A stretch of DNA of 64,000 bases from Callipepla californica brunnescens (taxonomy: Eukaryota > Chordata > Aves > Galliformes > Odontophoridae): contig JALIRH010000026.1 in assembly GCA_023055505.1 (NCBI GenBank), forward strand, positions 6,463,591-6,527,590, read 5' to 3'. The notes under the pieces were generated by a model. That model did no database searches, was not told the origin of the DNA, and worked only from the letters and a program-made list of their open reading frames with translations. Below, in pieces: positions 1 to 13,433 of this stretch. The position numbers and the translations under genes are program-made. The stretch's first letter is position 1. Every line of letters starts with the position of its first letter.

Positions 1-3000
1 TATCTTATGCTGGTGTTGTTTTTAGCAGTTTGCTTGTTAATAAAATGGCTTAGTCAGAAGAAGTCTATGATTTCCACCACCCAATGTGAAGGACATAAGG
101 GTAAAGGGTAATACTCTTTGATAGATCAGCTGCTGGAGCTGAGAGTAGATAGAGTTCTAGGCACACAGGCCTTGTGTCTGCTGACATTCGAGGCAGCTCT
201 GTTAAAACGACTGAATTATTTGGCTCTTGCTGTGTGTGGAAGCTAACTGAACTCTTTTTTCAGGCATTAATATTTCTTCTAGTCTTTGCCTACAAGGAGA
301 AAATTACTTGCAGAATCTGTAGCTTGTATTTGCGTGAACATTTCCCATTAGCCTTCAGAGAAATTCAGCAGCTTTTGAATTACCTTGTGTGCGGATACAT
401 TTTAAAAAGTTAAATGAATTAAAGATGAATTAAATGTGATCTGATTCTTCCTCTCCACGATTTGGAATTGCAAAGTGGTAGCAATGTGCCTTGCGTTTCG
501 TCGATGTTGTATGAGTTTAGGAAGTGCTAAACTATGCATAGCTTAAATCCAGTGCTTGCTGTACTTTAGGTTATTACCATAGCAGGTGTGAGCACAGTGA
601 TTCAATAGGTGAAAAGTTAGCGTTCAATTTTGAAGTAGCAACAAGTATAGGGAATAACATTTTGGTGTCCAGGCCTGTAGCAATGATAGGAGTTGATGGT
701 ATTCCTTCAGGAAATAATGTTAATGACAAAAATAAGAATTATTCCTCTACAGAGGGAACTGTGAAAAGCAATGAGAGGCTCCTTGGCTGCTAGTGAGCTC
801 CTTAACATCAAATGCAGCAAGAAGAATGGAGTCCTGGCTGAGATGCTAAGGGCAAGCACATGATATTAAAGTGAAGTGTTTAAAATGACTAACTGGTAGA
901 GATTAACAAGAAATTAGAGAAATAGAATATTTGTAAAAAGACCAAGTTTGCTGCTCACTGAAGACTGGAGCTGTGGATAGATAATGCCAAAATGCAAAGC
1001 ACACTGAGCTCTTTTTTTCACCTCTTCCTTAATAGGAGGGTCTGATGTAACTGATACTGAAGGTAAGCCGGAATGAGAACAGGTTTTAGAGCACTTAAAT
1101 AAGTTTAAGTTTGAAGTGTTTAAAAAACATTATTGAAGCAGTCAGAACTCGCTGATGTAACCCCTGAGTAGAAGAGAAAGAAATGACTGCTAGCCTTGAA
1201 GATATTATTTTTGAGATTAAATTGATTTAGACTAATGCACTGTTTTTTTCCAAAACGCTGACAGGCCCTACAAAGAGAGGAGGAGCTGATACCTTGACTC
1301 ATGACAGAAAATGTCACAATTTTGCCCTTGATGAAGACCATCCAGAGGAACTGACTGAGGGTAAGTTCTGAACTGCTTGAAAAGCTTTGTTTTCTCGATG
1401 GACCCTCCCCCAAAAAAATGTCTGTGGGCATGCCTACACCCACAGTGGCTGTGCAGGAGCAAATCCTAGAGCAGGCGGTGCTAGGAAATGTGCCATGCAG
1501 ATGCTTAGATTAGCTTCAGAAGCAGTTTAGTCATGTTTATGTGGAGCTGCATCCAAGCCACTGTGGTTTACTGCTTCCAGGCCTATGCTAATGTCTGCTC
1601 TCTGCCACGCAGACTTAATCAGCTTGTGTTAGTGACAACTTGGCAGACTCTGTCCTTTAATCCACTGTGTGTTGTAAACAGCCCTCTGTTGTGCTTCCCC
1701 TGTGGCCTGTGTTTATTTGGGTGCACTAACTCTTCTTCTTTAGTTAATTGTCCAGTAGCAGCACAAAACAGAGATGACTCTTGACAGTGTGAGAGTTCGT
1801 GTCTGAGTGGTAGGGATAGTGACAGCGAGATAAAACAGGTTTTAATTTCAGTTGGATGGCACTGAATCGTGAATAGCAGAGCTGAGGAAATTCTGTTATG
1901 TCAACTGATCTCTAAATCAAAAGTGAGTAGGCACAATTTTATATAAAATTAACTGCTTAGTATACTACTTTTTTTTTTTTTCTTCACTAATTCACAGAGG
2001 GGAGTCTCTCAGAATGCATTGCTGCCATGATCCATACTTCCTTTTAATTACCATTGTGCTTGTATGAAACAGAGCTATTTTTTTAACAAACTTGCATTTT
2101 AATATTTTAAAGTCCATCTGCTGTTTTTGTGAGACTGTGAGTGGCATATATTGCTACTGGGAGTGTTTCTGTTGTTTCATAAATCCGTGGACTGCGGTTT
2201 GTGGAGTTATTTTCTTGGTTTTCACATAAAGGGGAGAGATAAGGAAAGTAATTTGAATTTCCCAAACCACAAGGCTATGCATCTTTCATAATGTGTAGCC
2301 TGGGCAGTGGTGTGGGTTATGATACATAGGATGCAATACAATCTCCAAGGGAAACTTCTGTCTCAAATAAAATGCAGTGTAATCCTATGATTATACTGAG
2401 CTCAGAATTAATTGTGTCAAGGGAGATGGCTGGTTCTTGGCTGCTTGCTTACAAAATTCTTGAAAAGGTTTTTGTTCTGAGAATGTCCTCCATCCTTGTT
2501 AAATGTTTTGTTGGATTGCTCTTTACTGTGGCTTGAAGCACTGAAAAGTTTATATTCTGCCATGGTGATGTTGATGTTATGAAGATTAAAATTGAGCATC
2601 TTTATTCATGGAAGTTATTGCTACAAATTAACTATTCTTGTGTTTTAAAACTTATAGATCACTTTCCTCTGATTTCAGTGAGGATGGGATTTCACCATAA
2701 GCAAATTAAGCTGATTGAGTATGCGGAATTCCTTTTTTCCTTTTTGTTTCTTTTTTAATTATCTGACATGTGGTTGATTTTTAACTTGCTCTCATTTTTA
2801 GGGCGGTTCTTCTCGCATTTCTTATTCGTTACGTTTGTCTCAGTTTTCAGGAACTTTGCTTGCTCTCTTCTCCACCCCACCACCCCCTCCAGTGTATGAT
2901 ACAGATTGCAGATGCGTATTATTTCCTACCTGGTGTGTAGTTTTGCTTGTTTGCTTTCACATAAATTCGTATTTGATGCTAAAGCAAAGTCCTTGTTCTT

Positions 3001-3305
3001 TCAAATATATTTTACTCTAGGCAAGACTGTACTTGGCAGAAATGGTTTATCAGTGCCTAGAATGAGATCCAAGTGTCAGGGCTCTCTGGAGATAAGGATG
3101 TATTATTTTCTACCTGACAGTACTGAATTTTTTCTTGAGGTGAAGGAGAGCTAGTAACAAGTACATACTGGCAGTATTGAGTGATTAATATGACTCTCCT
3201 GGGCTATGAGTACAGGAAGCTCTCTGCTTAATTGTATCTGCGCTTTTTAAATTTAATTATATGGGTTTTTTTATGGGGGGAAAAAAAACCCAACATTTGG
3301 GAATT

Positions 3306-3354
3306 AAAATTACTGTGAATTCAAATTACAGTAATTCAAATTGCTGTGATTTCA
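3306..3354. repeat. Triplicated 15-16 bp unit with a small hairpin
   Basis: Three imperfect copies of AATTACTGTGAATTCA follow each other with a period of about 15-16 bp. Because the second copy is nearly the reverse complement of the first, TTACTGT (3310-3316) can pair with ACAGTAA (3328-3334) over an 11-nt loop. No function is implied. Confidence 0.6.
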
Positions 3355-6300
3355 TATGTTACGCCAGTCTTCTTTTGCCTCTAGCCTAAAGTGTGTTTAT
3401 GTATGCTGTTTTTATGTGGTTGGTTATAAATGAATTGGAAAGCTAGAGGCACTTCCTGTGGGGAGTTACTGTAGTTTGTTGTTAAGTTTGCAGATCTAGA
3501 TTTTTTTCTTTTTACATAATTGCGATCAGAGAATCTTTCCATCTTCTGAATTCTTTCTCCTTAAAACCTCAGCACTTTCTTATCTTAGAGAGCTTACGCC
3601 TCTGTAGGTGACTGAAGAGCAGGCCTTTGCATCTTTCTTTACTGCCCCTGTAGAGCTGACAGAGATCCATTGAAGCAGTCTTCAGTACTTTGAAGCTGAA
3701 ACATTGAATAGATTAGGGTAATGTGGCACCTCTCCTAAGTGTGTCTAGTGTTTTATTATTCCCATGATGGAAAACATGCATTAGCCACCTCAGAAAAAGG
3801 TAAATGGGGAACAAACACATGTTCTTGATTGTCTATGTGTTCAGTCTCTTGTACCAGTGTACAGTTTCACACTTATTCTTCTGTATAAGAAATGTCCTTA
3901 AGTTTAAAAACAGACTGCCTCATAGCAAAGCAACAGCAGCAGCAACAAGAAAACCCCTCAGAACCAACAGGGTTAGATCATAACATTTTCTGGAGTAGCA
4001 CAGTTCCATGTTGGTATTAGGTATGTATTTTCTTTGGAGGCATAGACTAGAGAGGACTGCACCAAGGACGCTGGCAGGAAATGTTTTGGAGATAATCTGG
4101 AAGGTATGCAGATTCACAGTGATACCATTTTACAAGAGGAAACTGGATAGTTTTGAAGACTAGCTCTTTGTTTTAATAACGTGGAAAATGATGCTGTAAG
4201 GCTGTTACTAGATTTCCAGTTGCCGCTGTGAATGAGCTTGTTATAATCATCCCTAAAATTCTAAAGAATCAAGTGTAGCGGGATCTCTTGGGTCTTTTAG
4301 TCTAGTCTGTACTGAAATCATGTTTTATTTCTGATCTATAAACTGATAATGTCTTCTCATATGCGTTTTAATTTTTGAGTGCTTTTGTTCATGTTTCTTT
4401 GATGAGAGGGCTGTTTCGGAATGTGGTTAGAAACTCTTGGTCTACTTTTATTGCATCTGGTTTGCTATGAATTCTCATCCAAAAAATAAAACTTAGTATA
4501 CATCAAGGGAGAAAATAATTATTTTGTCTGTGTTATTTCAGCACGATTCCTTGAAACAGCATGCCAAAAGCTATTGCAGAGCTTTAACTCCTTGCTTCTA
4601 AGAGGGAAAATGTGACAGCTTCTGTTTGTGTTGTCTAGAGGATTTTCTGCCAGACAGGTTAGCAGGATGTCTGCAAAATCAATTTTGAATACTAAGCACA
4701 GTGTAAATGAATAGACACCCTTTTCATGCTTGCATTTTTTTTGTATGAGTGGGGCCTTGTTACATGCCAAATATGAATTTAAAATAAATGACTCCAGTGT
4801 TAACAGAAATGAGTGCAATTCTGCTCCTTTGCACGCATCTGGCTTGTTTAACAAGATATTTCTAAGATGTCCTGTCTGGGTAATAGAAGTCTGTCTGCTC
4901 AACCACAGGCTCTAAATCTGAAATGCTGGGTGTCACTGTAGGTTTCTGTGAGAAGGGCACTTGTCCTCTGAGAAGTGGACCTGAGACTTCAGTCCTGTTT
5001 TAAGTGCCAAGTGGAGGTTCTAGTAGCAATGAGCTGCATTTTGATGATGTGAGTTCTGGAGCATCCCGTCCATGTGCAGTGTGTGAATCACTTCCCTTCT
5101 TGTTGGCACCTGTAGTATTCTCCACAGAGGGTGACTCGTAATATTCCTGTGCAACCATAGTAATTGTTTATATGTGAAATCAATATATGGCAATTATCAA
5201 ATACAATTCAGCTGTTTCTCAGTGCCCTGTAGCTTCTGGAGATCAGTACTTTGTGACCTATATACTGTATAAGTAGGTCATTAGCAGTGGCACACTGATG
5301 AGAGTACATTAGACTATATACACCAGGATTTTCTTGAGTTGGAATGATTCCTCTTTTTTATTTTCAGAATGCCTCCATGTTGTATAGGCAATGGGATGTA
5401 AAATAGTTGTGAGGTCCCTCATGAGGACAGTGTGGGTTCTTTTTTTTTTTTCTTTGGTTCTTTTTTCTTAGACTGTAGCACTGTCAGATACCCAGAGAGT
5501 TCGAGGAGGAGACTTTGCTAGCTGCACTTTAAAAAATAAGCACGCTTTAGAAATCCTTTAACTACATCAGCAGATTAACTAGACTTTGGTTTGTCTCTGA
5601 ACTGTATTACTTCATCTTGTTCTGCAATGAAACCAATCAGCTGACGAGATGAAAACTCAGATAAATATCTCCCCTGACCTGCTCTACAGGCATGAGTATC
5701 ACTTAGTTCTTGCTGCAGCATCGTACGTGAGCTTTTTTTATTAGAAGAGGACTTGAATGCATCTGAATTGCCTTCCTAGTAGAACTTACTCACAGTTTGC
5801 AAAAGGGGCAGATGAAAGAGCTTAAATGGGTGTGGTCTTTGTAGTCGAAAGGTGTCACAGAAGTGTTGGCACGGTTTAGGGGAGGAGATGTTTGCAAGAT
5901 TGACATAGGGAACTTGTGTGGATGAGAGGAGCCCAGGTTAGATGGTGGAAGTGTGGGAGTGAAATGAGACTAGGATTAGTATAGACAAGCTTGAAATTTG
6001 TCAGTATGTTTGGTTTCCAGAGCTGTATTAGTCACATTAAGTATGCTTTTCACACCATTCAAATATTATTATAAAGAAGAACTAATATAAATAGGTAGTT
6101 GAAAATGATTGCTAGTTCCTAGTTTTTATGTACTTCAGTTTTCTTTGATGAAAAAAAATAAGAACTGCTGGTAGATATGCAAACACTTGTGACTTGTTTG
6201 TTCCTTGTGTAACTCCAAACCAGTGCTTTATGAAAATGAACACTTTCATCGCTCTTTGATGTAACGTGTTTTTGGTCTTGTTCTTCCCTGTAAAGCCAAG

Positions 6301-7573
6301 GTCATTCTTGCATCTTGTTCTCGATGCAGTTTGTGTTGACCTTGGAATGAAAGATTTCTGCTTTATCAAAATGAGAAACAAGGATGATCTTCTTAGATTA
6401 ATTTGTGCTATTCTTCAATGGTTAGGGAAGCATCTGGTTTCTCCCTGAGTGTGGTATCAAAGTGTCTTTAGGAGAGTGCAGGGCTGTAGATAAAATGATG
6501 CTTGAGAAGATAAGTATTTAATCTGTTACAATTTTTGTTGTCTGAAGGAATTAATTGGCTGCTCTTACAGTGTTGCAACCTGCTTTACTAAGTGCAAACC
6601 ATTAACACCTATCTGAATCAGGCCTTGTCCAGAAGCTCAGCTAGCAGGGTGGTTGTCCCAAAGACAGACATGCACAGATGACACTACAACAAAAACTGAG
6701 TGTCCACTTTTACATGGACTGAGCTGCGTCTAATCCATGGCTCTGTTTCTGTATGGAAGTCATATTGATTACCAAAACGATTATTTCTCAATCTGTTGCT
6801 GTGGGTAAGAGTTGCTCACATGGGTTGTAGTAGAATTAAGGCAAGATAATAGCTTTTTCCTGACAGAAAACAAAAAAAGCAAAACTTAATAGCTGCATTT
6901 CCAGTCTCATTCTGTAATTTGGTTTATAGCAGGTGTACAGTGACTTGTTTCTTCTTCATCCTCACTTCAGGTATAGTTTTGCTAATGGGAAGGCAGCGCA
7001 GTTACTAATGATAGGAAATGACATGAACTAATAAGAACTCTCGTTCCTACTCTGTGTTGGTTCAGGTCATCAAACTAGTGTGTGTTTGAGCCCCTCTTAG
7101 TTGAGCTAAAAATAGGAAAGAAAAAAAAGGCTAATTTCTTACCTTAAGTGCTTGAATACTTAGTTTAAGCCTCTCTGTGTTAAAGGTTTTATTGCCACTT
7201 GGGACTGCAATTGATAATGCTACTTTTATCAGAAATTTATTGATGCATTTGAAGTAAGTATGCTTCCATGTGTTTTTGATTTCATTTAAATTTTGCTGAA
7301 GGAATCTTTTTTAGATTCACGTTGGAGTTTCAGAATGAAAAAGACACGAAACAGCTGAAAGCCCAATGAAGTTACCTAGATTGTATATGGAATCTTATGA
7401 TAAAACTTCCCTTCATCTGAATTCATCCTATGTGTTTTTTTTTTTTTTGTTTTTTTTTCCTGGTGAAAGATTTATAAGGGTTTCAGTTAAAGGCTTTTAT
7501 TTGAAGAGAAATTGTAAAGACTCAAAAATGTGGGAAGGAAGAAGTGAATTGGATCATAGGAGCAACCCAGTTA

Positions 7574-7612
7574 AAAAAAAAACAACAACCAAAAACAACA
7601 ACAAAAAAAACC
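7574..7612. repeat. A-rich / CAA simple repeat
   Basis: A low-complexity stretch of A-runs and CAA triplets. It is not attached to a recognisable SINE or LINE body on either side. Confidence 0.7.
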
Positions 7613-10600
7613 ACCTCAAAACCACCTTGTTTTTATCAGATATCAGAAATGAACAGGAGCTTCCCCTCTAATATTCTACTTATCTATTATGTAATTTTTA
7701 AACTGCTTTGGGCTTCACAAAATAGAAAAGAGCTCTGACATGATTTAGGTTTTATTATGTCAGAGGGTTCCTAGTTGCAGGCATTTTATCAGCAAATAAT
7801 GTGCTCTAAATGATTTAAGCTCTAAATGATTCTAACCTTTTCACCCTGTGTCCTTGTGTATGGACTTGCTCTTGCTATGGAGCTGAAGTTCATGAAGGAT
7901 GCATCTGTCTGGCATTTTGGGAATGCATAAAGGGATGTGTATTGCTTTAGGAACTCGCTCCTTTGCAGTTCAAGACAGACAAGGAAAAAACTTGTGTATG
8001 TATCACATATCAGAGCTGTCCATTGCAGAGTTTCAGGGTGTGTCATAAAGAATGCTTTGTCCAACCCTCTTGACTTATTTGACACTGCTTATATTTCCCA
8101 TTAGATAAGTACATTATGTTACCCTGAAGAATTATGCTCAGTGCATAATTATCAATGTACAGTGATGGATAGATAGAGGATGCTGCCAGGAAGAAACAGG
8201 AAAGTAAAACAAGCTTTGTGTTAGGAGTGACAGATTTGTGTTTTGTTTCGATTTGTTTTGTCCTTTAGTTTTCTCCCACTGAAGTAAAAGTAATGACAAG
8301 TTATCATTCCAGAACTTACTGTAGTTTGTGCTTGGAAGCAGCCCTACTAAATGAAACGGAATTGGTGACAGTTCTGAGTAAAGCAGGTTTGGGAAGATCA
8401 AAGCAGCCCTGTGGGAATTCTGAATAAGAGATGTGCTATGTTCAGATATAGAAATGAACAGGTTTAAATGGCAGTTTAAAAAACAAACAAAAAAAAGAGT
8501 GGGGGTGGGGACAGGGACGAAGGGGCAGTGATGTTTTCTTTAATGAAAATGAGCATTATAAACATAGTAATTTTCTGCATATGTTGGAATAAGAACCACC
8601 ATTGTGATGGAAAGTTGCACGGAAAGCCATTCTATAACAAAATAGGAAAATCTTTTATAATCAGGTTCTCAGTTTCCAGGATGTTTTCCCATGAATACTG
8701 TTCCTTGCTTCCATTTTTCTTTCTTTTTAGTCTAATTTTTCCGAGTGTGAATTAAGTTGATTCTAAGTGTACACTGTTGTTTCAAAATATAAATATAAAA
8801 TTTAAATAGAGGAAAGAGGAAAAAGGGCTGTTAATACGTAGGCTTACAAGAACTGATGGAATTGGAAGGCTAAATGTAAATTTATTAGATTTTGGTTTTG
8901 TCTCTACAGTTCAAGAATTCTAACGGACTGACTAGAAAAACCCCACAGAAGCCTTCTGCAGGTGTTGTCAGCCCCGTTTCTCATTTCTCATTAACCTGGA
9001 GAATGGTGATGATTGCAATGTTGGAAGAAATTTCTGTGTGTATCAGCATGGGACTGGGGAAGGTTTTCAGGTTGCGCTGACCTTAAGCAGAGGTGGATGG
9101 GCTTATGAGACTTAAAAGAAGGGGCAGAAGTCTGGTGTAAGTTTTGCTGCATGAGCACAAAAGCTGGGTTTCCCAACACTTGTGTCTCGGGAGTGCTCTT
9201 TTGATGTGAAGCTGGAGAGGGCCTTGCATGCAATTTGTCACGTTTTCCTGTTGGTCAGGTTGTGGTTCCACCCAAACCTGAACTGATTGCTGTGGTGGAG
9301 ATGAGAACTCAGCAGCATTTGTCCTGGCTAGGGTCAAAAATTGGTTTAGCACAGTGTTGTTTCCAGTGGCAGGTGCCTAAGGGGGAGTGCAGGAATAGTG
9401 CAAGCATCTGGCAGTATCTGTAGCTGTGTGCTTATTCAGTCAAAAGCAATAGTCTTTCCGTTCTGTACGATCTGCTTTTTTTCCTTTCACAAATTTGACT
9501 AACAGCTTTTAGAAATCGTGTAATCTTAGGGCACCTGCTGGGGCCTGTAGAACAAGTGCTAACATTTGTGTCACAAATTAACACTTGTGTGGGAACAGAG
9601 GCAGCAAAAGGAGATATCCAGAGGGGGTAGAATGCAGTATTCAAGTTGTAGGCATTTACATCGTGTGTCATATACTCCTTTTTAATTTTTAAAAGACTCA
9701 GTGCCTCTGCTTTAGTGTATGATTCAGGGCTGTGAATATACGTTGTCATTTATATCCCTGGACTGTGAAGTAGTTTTTCAGCTCTGATTTGTGAGAAATA
9801 GAATTGGCTTAATGAAAAGCTGGGTTGTCACCGACCTTAAACATGCCGCTGAGCTTTTAGAAGCAGTATTTCTGATCTTAATTACATCCTAAGTATTGTC
9901 AACTTTGCATCAAATATTGTTGCAAGCCTTCTAGGACAAAGACGTGGATGCTAAGTAGAGCATTACTGAGGATGAAATTTGGAGAATGTTTCTTACTACC
10001 TGGATTAGATTAGTGAGGCTTGCTGGCAGTGTGTCAGATTGGAAATGGAAAAAAGTTCAATTCAAATTAGTTGGATTCCACTGCCACGTGTGTGTGCACA
10101 GTTACAGAACACAAGCGAAGCGGAGTACTTGTTTCATCTGCTTCTGAGGCTCTGTTGACTGATGTGAACTGTGGCTTATCTTAACCAAGAGAAGGTGGAA
10201 GCAATTAAATACACATGATCTGTTCCTGCAGGGTGCTAGCTGCTTGAAGTAGCGTGTGATTTGCAAAATCATTTCTATTCATTTTTTTTTTTTTTTTTTG
10301 TCCATTCAATTTGAAAGCTTCGCCTTTGAACCCGCTAAAGTGCAGCAGTGTCTCTGACAGGGAGGCTGTGTCATTGTAGGCTGTTTCTGTATGTTACAAA
10401 GGTGTGCAGTTGATTCTTTCAGCCCCAGGTTTTGAGGCTCTGAAGCTGGTTTGCATAGACATTGTCTTATGAAACTTTTGGTTGTTTTTTTTTATTTTTT
10501 TTTTCCTCTTGTGGGATAAGCATTATAGTGAAGAGTTGAAAGGTCGTACACAGCATTCCAGCTGATGAACAAAGGTTGGTTATGTCAGCAGACGAGCATG

Positions 10601-12639
10601 CCTTATTTTTTTGGTGAATCTTTTTGGTAATGGAGAAATATTTGACAAATACTGTACTGTAGAATGAAGCTATCCTGAAACAGTTTTGAACATTAGACCC
10701 AAAGTCTGTGTTCTCACAGATAAAATCACAGCAACTCATCAACTTGGTTGGTATTGGGGTTTTACTTTACTGACATCTGAATTTATGTTGCAAGAAATGT
10801 ATAATTGTTTTGTTTCAGTGTGGAACAGTTGGTGTTTGTCAGTTTAATTACTGTACAATTATAATGTGATTGCTTTCTGAAGCTCTGATCCTTCACATAC
10901 AGAAAGGGATACCAGTTCATACTGACTGTTTCAGTAGCATTTCTTACACTTTGTAATTGTTATTCACGCTTAGCAGCTACTTGCTTACGTTGAGGAGACC
11001 TTAATCACTTCTAGCTTTGCTGGTTGTTTTCAAGACCTAGTAAGCTTTGATAATGGACTTTGTTCTGTCTGCTGAAACTATATAGCTAATCAGTAAAATG
11101 TTATACGTTCTCAGGTGGCCATTGCAAGATATACTTTCTGTTTCTGTCTTACAGTACATCTGTAAAGATGTAATTACTTATCTCCTCGTTTTAGCAAAAC
11201 TCATAAAGTTCTGACGATTACCAGAATCTATGGGTGATACTCACAAGTAAGTAGGTTGCAGTGCAGTCCTAGGAAAAGCACATGGGCTGAGATTTCACTG
11301 CTGTGTAAGTGCTGTAGTATCTTCTGTGAATTTAACAGGCTATTAAAATCCAGAACTTGATTAATTTATGAAGAGGATTATAAATTGTGGGGGTAGGTGA
11401 CTGGACTTGATAACCAAGGAGATCTTGCTGTTCTCAGCCCCATGAAGGTCATGACGAGGAGAAAGCTTTCAAAAGGCAAAATAATTGTAATATCTTCTAG
11501 TTCTGGAAAGAAGATAAAATGATACACCGTGGAAGAAATCCTTTGAGATAAACTCGGAAGAGTGAACATGTGGGAAGCAGCTATAGCTGAAGTCATAATA
11601 TGCTGCATTTTGAGTAATATAAACAGGGATGAGGGTAGTGATGAAGTGCTTGTGCAGGGTAGTGAGCTCATTGCCTAGAGCAGCAGCAGTTAAACTGGGA
11701 GGTGAAGCTGTTGTTCCACTGCACTGCTGCCTTAAAAGAAACGAGAAAAACTGGTCTGGTGCTTTTGAAAGGCAAGACAGCGGATGAAGCTGCATTATGA
11801 ATGACCCTGTTCAGAACTTCTCAATTTTCCAGAAATGGGAGAAAACAGAAGCCAACAAAAACTGACCACGAACCCTCAGCAGTTATGCTTTTTTTATGAA
11901 TGTTGTTCTGTGTTTGCACGATTACCCTACAAGGGTGTGTTTCAGAAGATCTCCTGGTGCGGTATATGGCAGTTCACCTATTTTTCTGTCTTCTGAAATG
12001 GAGACTGAGAACATCATGTAAATGTATCTGTTCTATGTTTGTAACTGCTTTTTTTCTTTTTTTCTAATGTATTAAGTGATGTGATACTGATAATAAGAGA
12101 ATTGAGCTTGTATGTTCTTTGATAGCATGCTTCTTTTATCATGTTGCCATTAGCTTCCCAAATGAGTTCTTCAATGTTCTGAAACAATATGATCTTTGAA
12201 CCTAATCACTGTGTGTCTTCATGTGACAGCTTTCTAGCCATATGTTCCAGAATCAAGAACTTGGGACTCTGGTCTTGTTTTTCTTTCTCTCCAGTGTAAA
12301 ATACAGTCTTTGTAGACCAGAAGTGAAGTGACCTGGTGTCAAGGTGACTGACACCATTGTGATACTTTTCTGACTGCTTGGACAGTGCCCTGTAGTCATA
12401 CAGTGCCTTACAGCAGAAGTGTGATGTATGGACTGTATGTTGCTCCTCAGAACAGGACAAGCCAAACAGCTGTGCAAGCACATAATTTTCTAACTAATAG
12501 CCTTGTCAGCTTTTAATCCCTCATGGAGCAGCAGCAACATCAGTTTGCCTTTACAACTGGTGCACTCAGATATGATCTCAGTGTCTGGTATGGGGAAAGT
12601 TGCTCACTTGTGGAGTTGAAGCTGTGCTGACCAGTCTCT

Positions 12640-13135
12640 TCCTTTGCCTTCTTTACAGAACTACAGCATGGCCTAGGGTGGCGTTCCTGGGGGTTATTGT
12701 ATCCGGCCACCCTGGACCTTCTGGCAGAGCTATTTGCAATGATTGCCATGAGGGATGCAGCGACAGTTCTGTCATTGCAGCAAGAGCACGTTGCTGGTTT
12801 ATGGCCAACCTGTTGTCTGCCAGGTCCCAGCATCCTTGGCCAAGCTGCTTTCCAGCTGGTTTGTCCCCCGCATGTATGTTCTGGTGCCTGGGGTTATTCC
12901 TCCCCACGTGCAGGGCTTTGCATATTGAACATCATGAGCATCCTTTCTGTTCATTCCTTCTGCCTGCTGAGTTCTCTGAAGAGCAATACAGCAATCTAAT
13001 CTATCAACTGCTCCCGTTTCTGTGATGTCTACAAACTAGTGTGGGAGTGCACTCCGGTACTGCACTTGTTAATGAAGGTGTTGAACAGTTTTGGCCTTCA
13101 GCTGAAATCTTGTTTTATCTCGTAACATTAAAATT
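12640..13135 (-). mobile_element. CR1 LINE fragment (ORF2 part), antisense
   Basis: Read on the minus strand this is the 3' half of a CR1 ORF2. The order of landmarks is the antisense form of the ADDTK-type region (about 13015-13035, TCTACAAACTAGTGTGGG), the FNKAKC-type region (about 12910-12935), then NPRHQ (near 12890) and a segment aligning with the LGVLVDNKLTMSQQCALVA block (about 12795-12835, read here as DLADNRLAINQQRALAA). Frames are broken, so the copy is dead. The + strand ORFs at 12600-13025 are shadows of this element. Edges are approximate. Confidence 0.8.
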
Positions 13136-13314
13136 CAGTTCTGTCCATGATTAATTTCTGAGCATCACCTGTGACACCCCCCCTTTCTAGTTGCTGCCTT
13201 CTTAAAGAGTTTTTTGAAAGTCAGCAAAGCAAACTTCAGTGCAGGAGATGGCTGGAATGTGGAAATGTCATCAGACCTGGTGTAGGGCCTGCTGCTGAGT
13301 TGTGTGCAGCTTAC

Positions 13315-13433
13315 TATTAGGTTAGGGATTTGATTTAGTAGCTTCGTGGGTAGGAACGGTGGTGTGAAGATGGTTGGACTAGATGATCTTGTAGGTCCTT
13401 TCCAACCTTATGAATCTATGAATCTATGAGTTA
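13315..13433 (+). mobile_element. CR1 LINE 3' end fragment
   Basis: This is the terminal part of a CR1 3' UTR: TGGTTGGACTAGATGATCTTG, GGTCCTTTCCAACC, and a tail of ATGAATCT units up to about 13428. It lies about 180 bp from the antisense CR1 and in the opposite orientation, so it is a separate insertion. Confidence 0.85.

Larger units (their letters stand above)
1..12639. other. Non-coding, probable 5' intron of FHIP1A
   Basis: I see no convincing exon here. ORFs are short and rich in Cys, Phe and Ser, as expected of AT-rich non-coding DNA. Minor structure: T-runs (about 1970-1981, 5440-5451, 7438-7458, 10282-10299), an A/CAA-rich tract at 7574-7612, a 13-bp direct repeat (7803-7815 and 7819-7831) and a small inverted repeat at 3306-3354. 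Assignment to the intron is inferred from the FHIP1A acceptor at 35179 and the lack of any promoter-like CpG-rich region downstream of it. Confidence 0.5.

Noticed and set aside
12600..13025. 141-codon plus-strand ORF and its overlapping neighbours
   Set aside because: They lie over the antisense CR1 fragment and are shadows of its ORF2.
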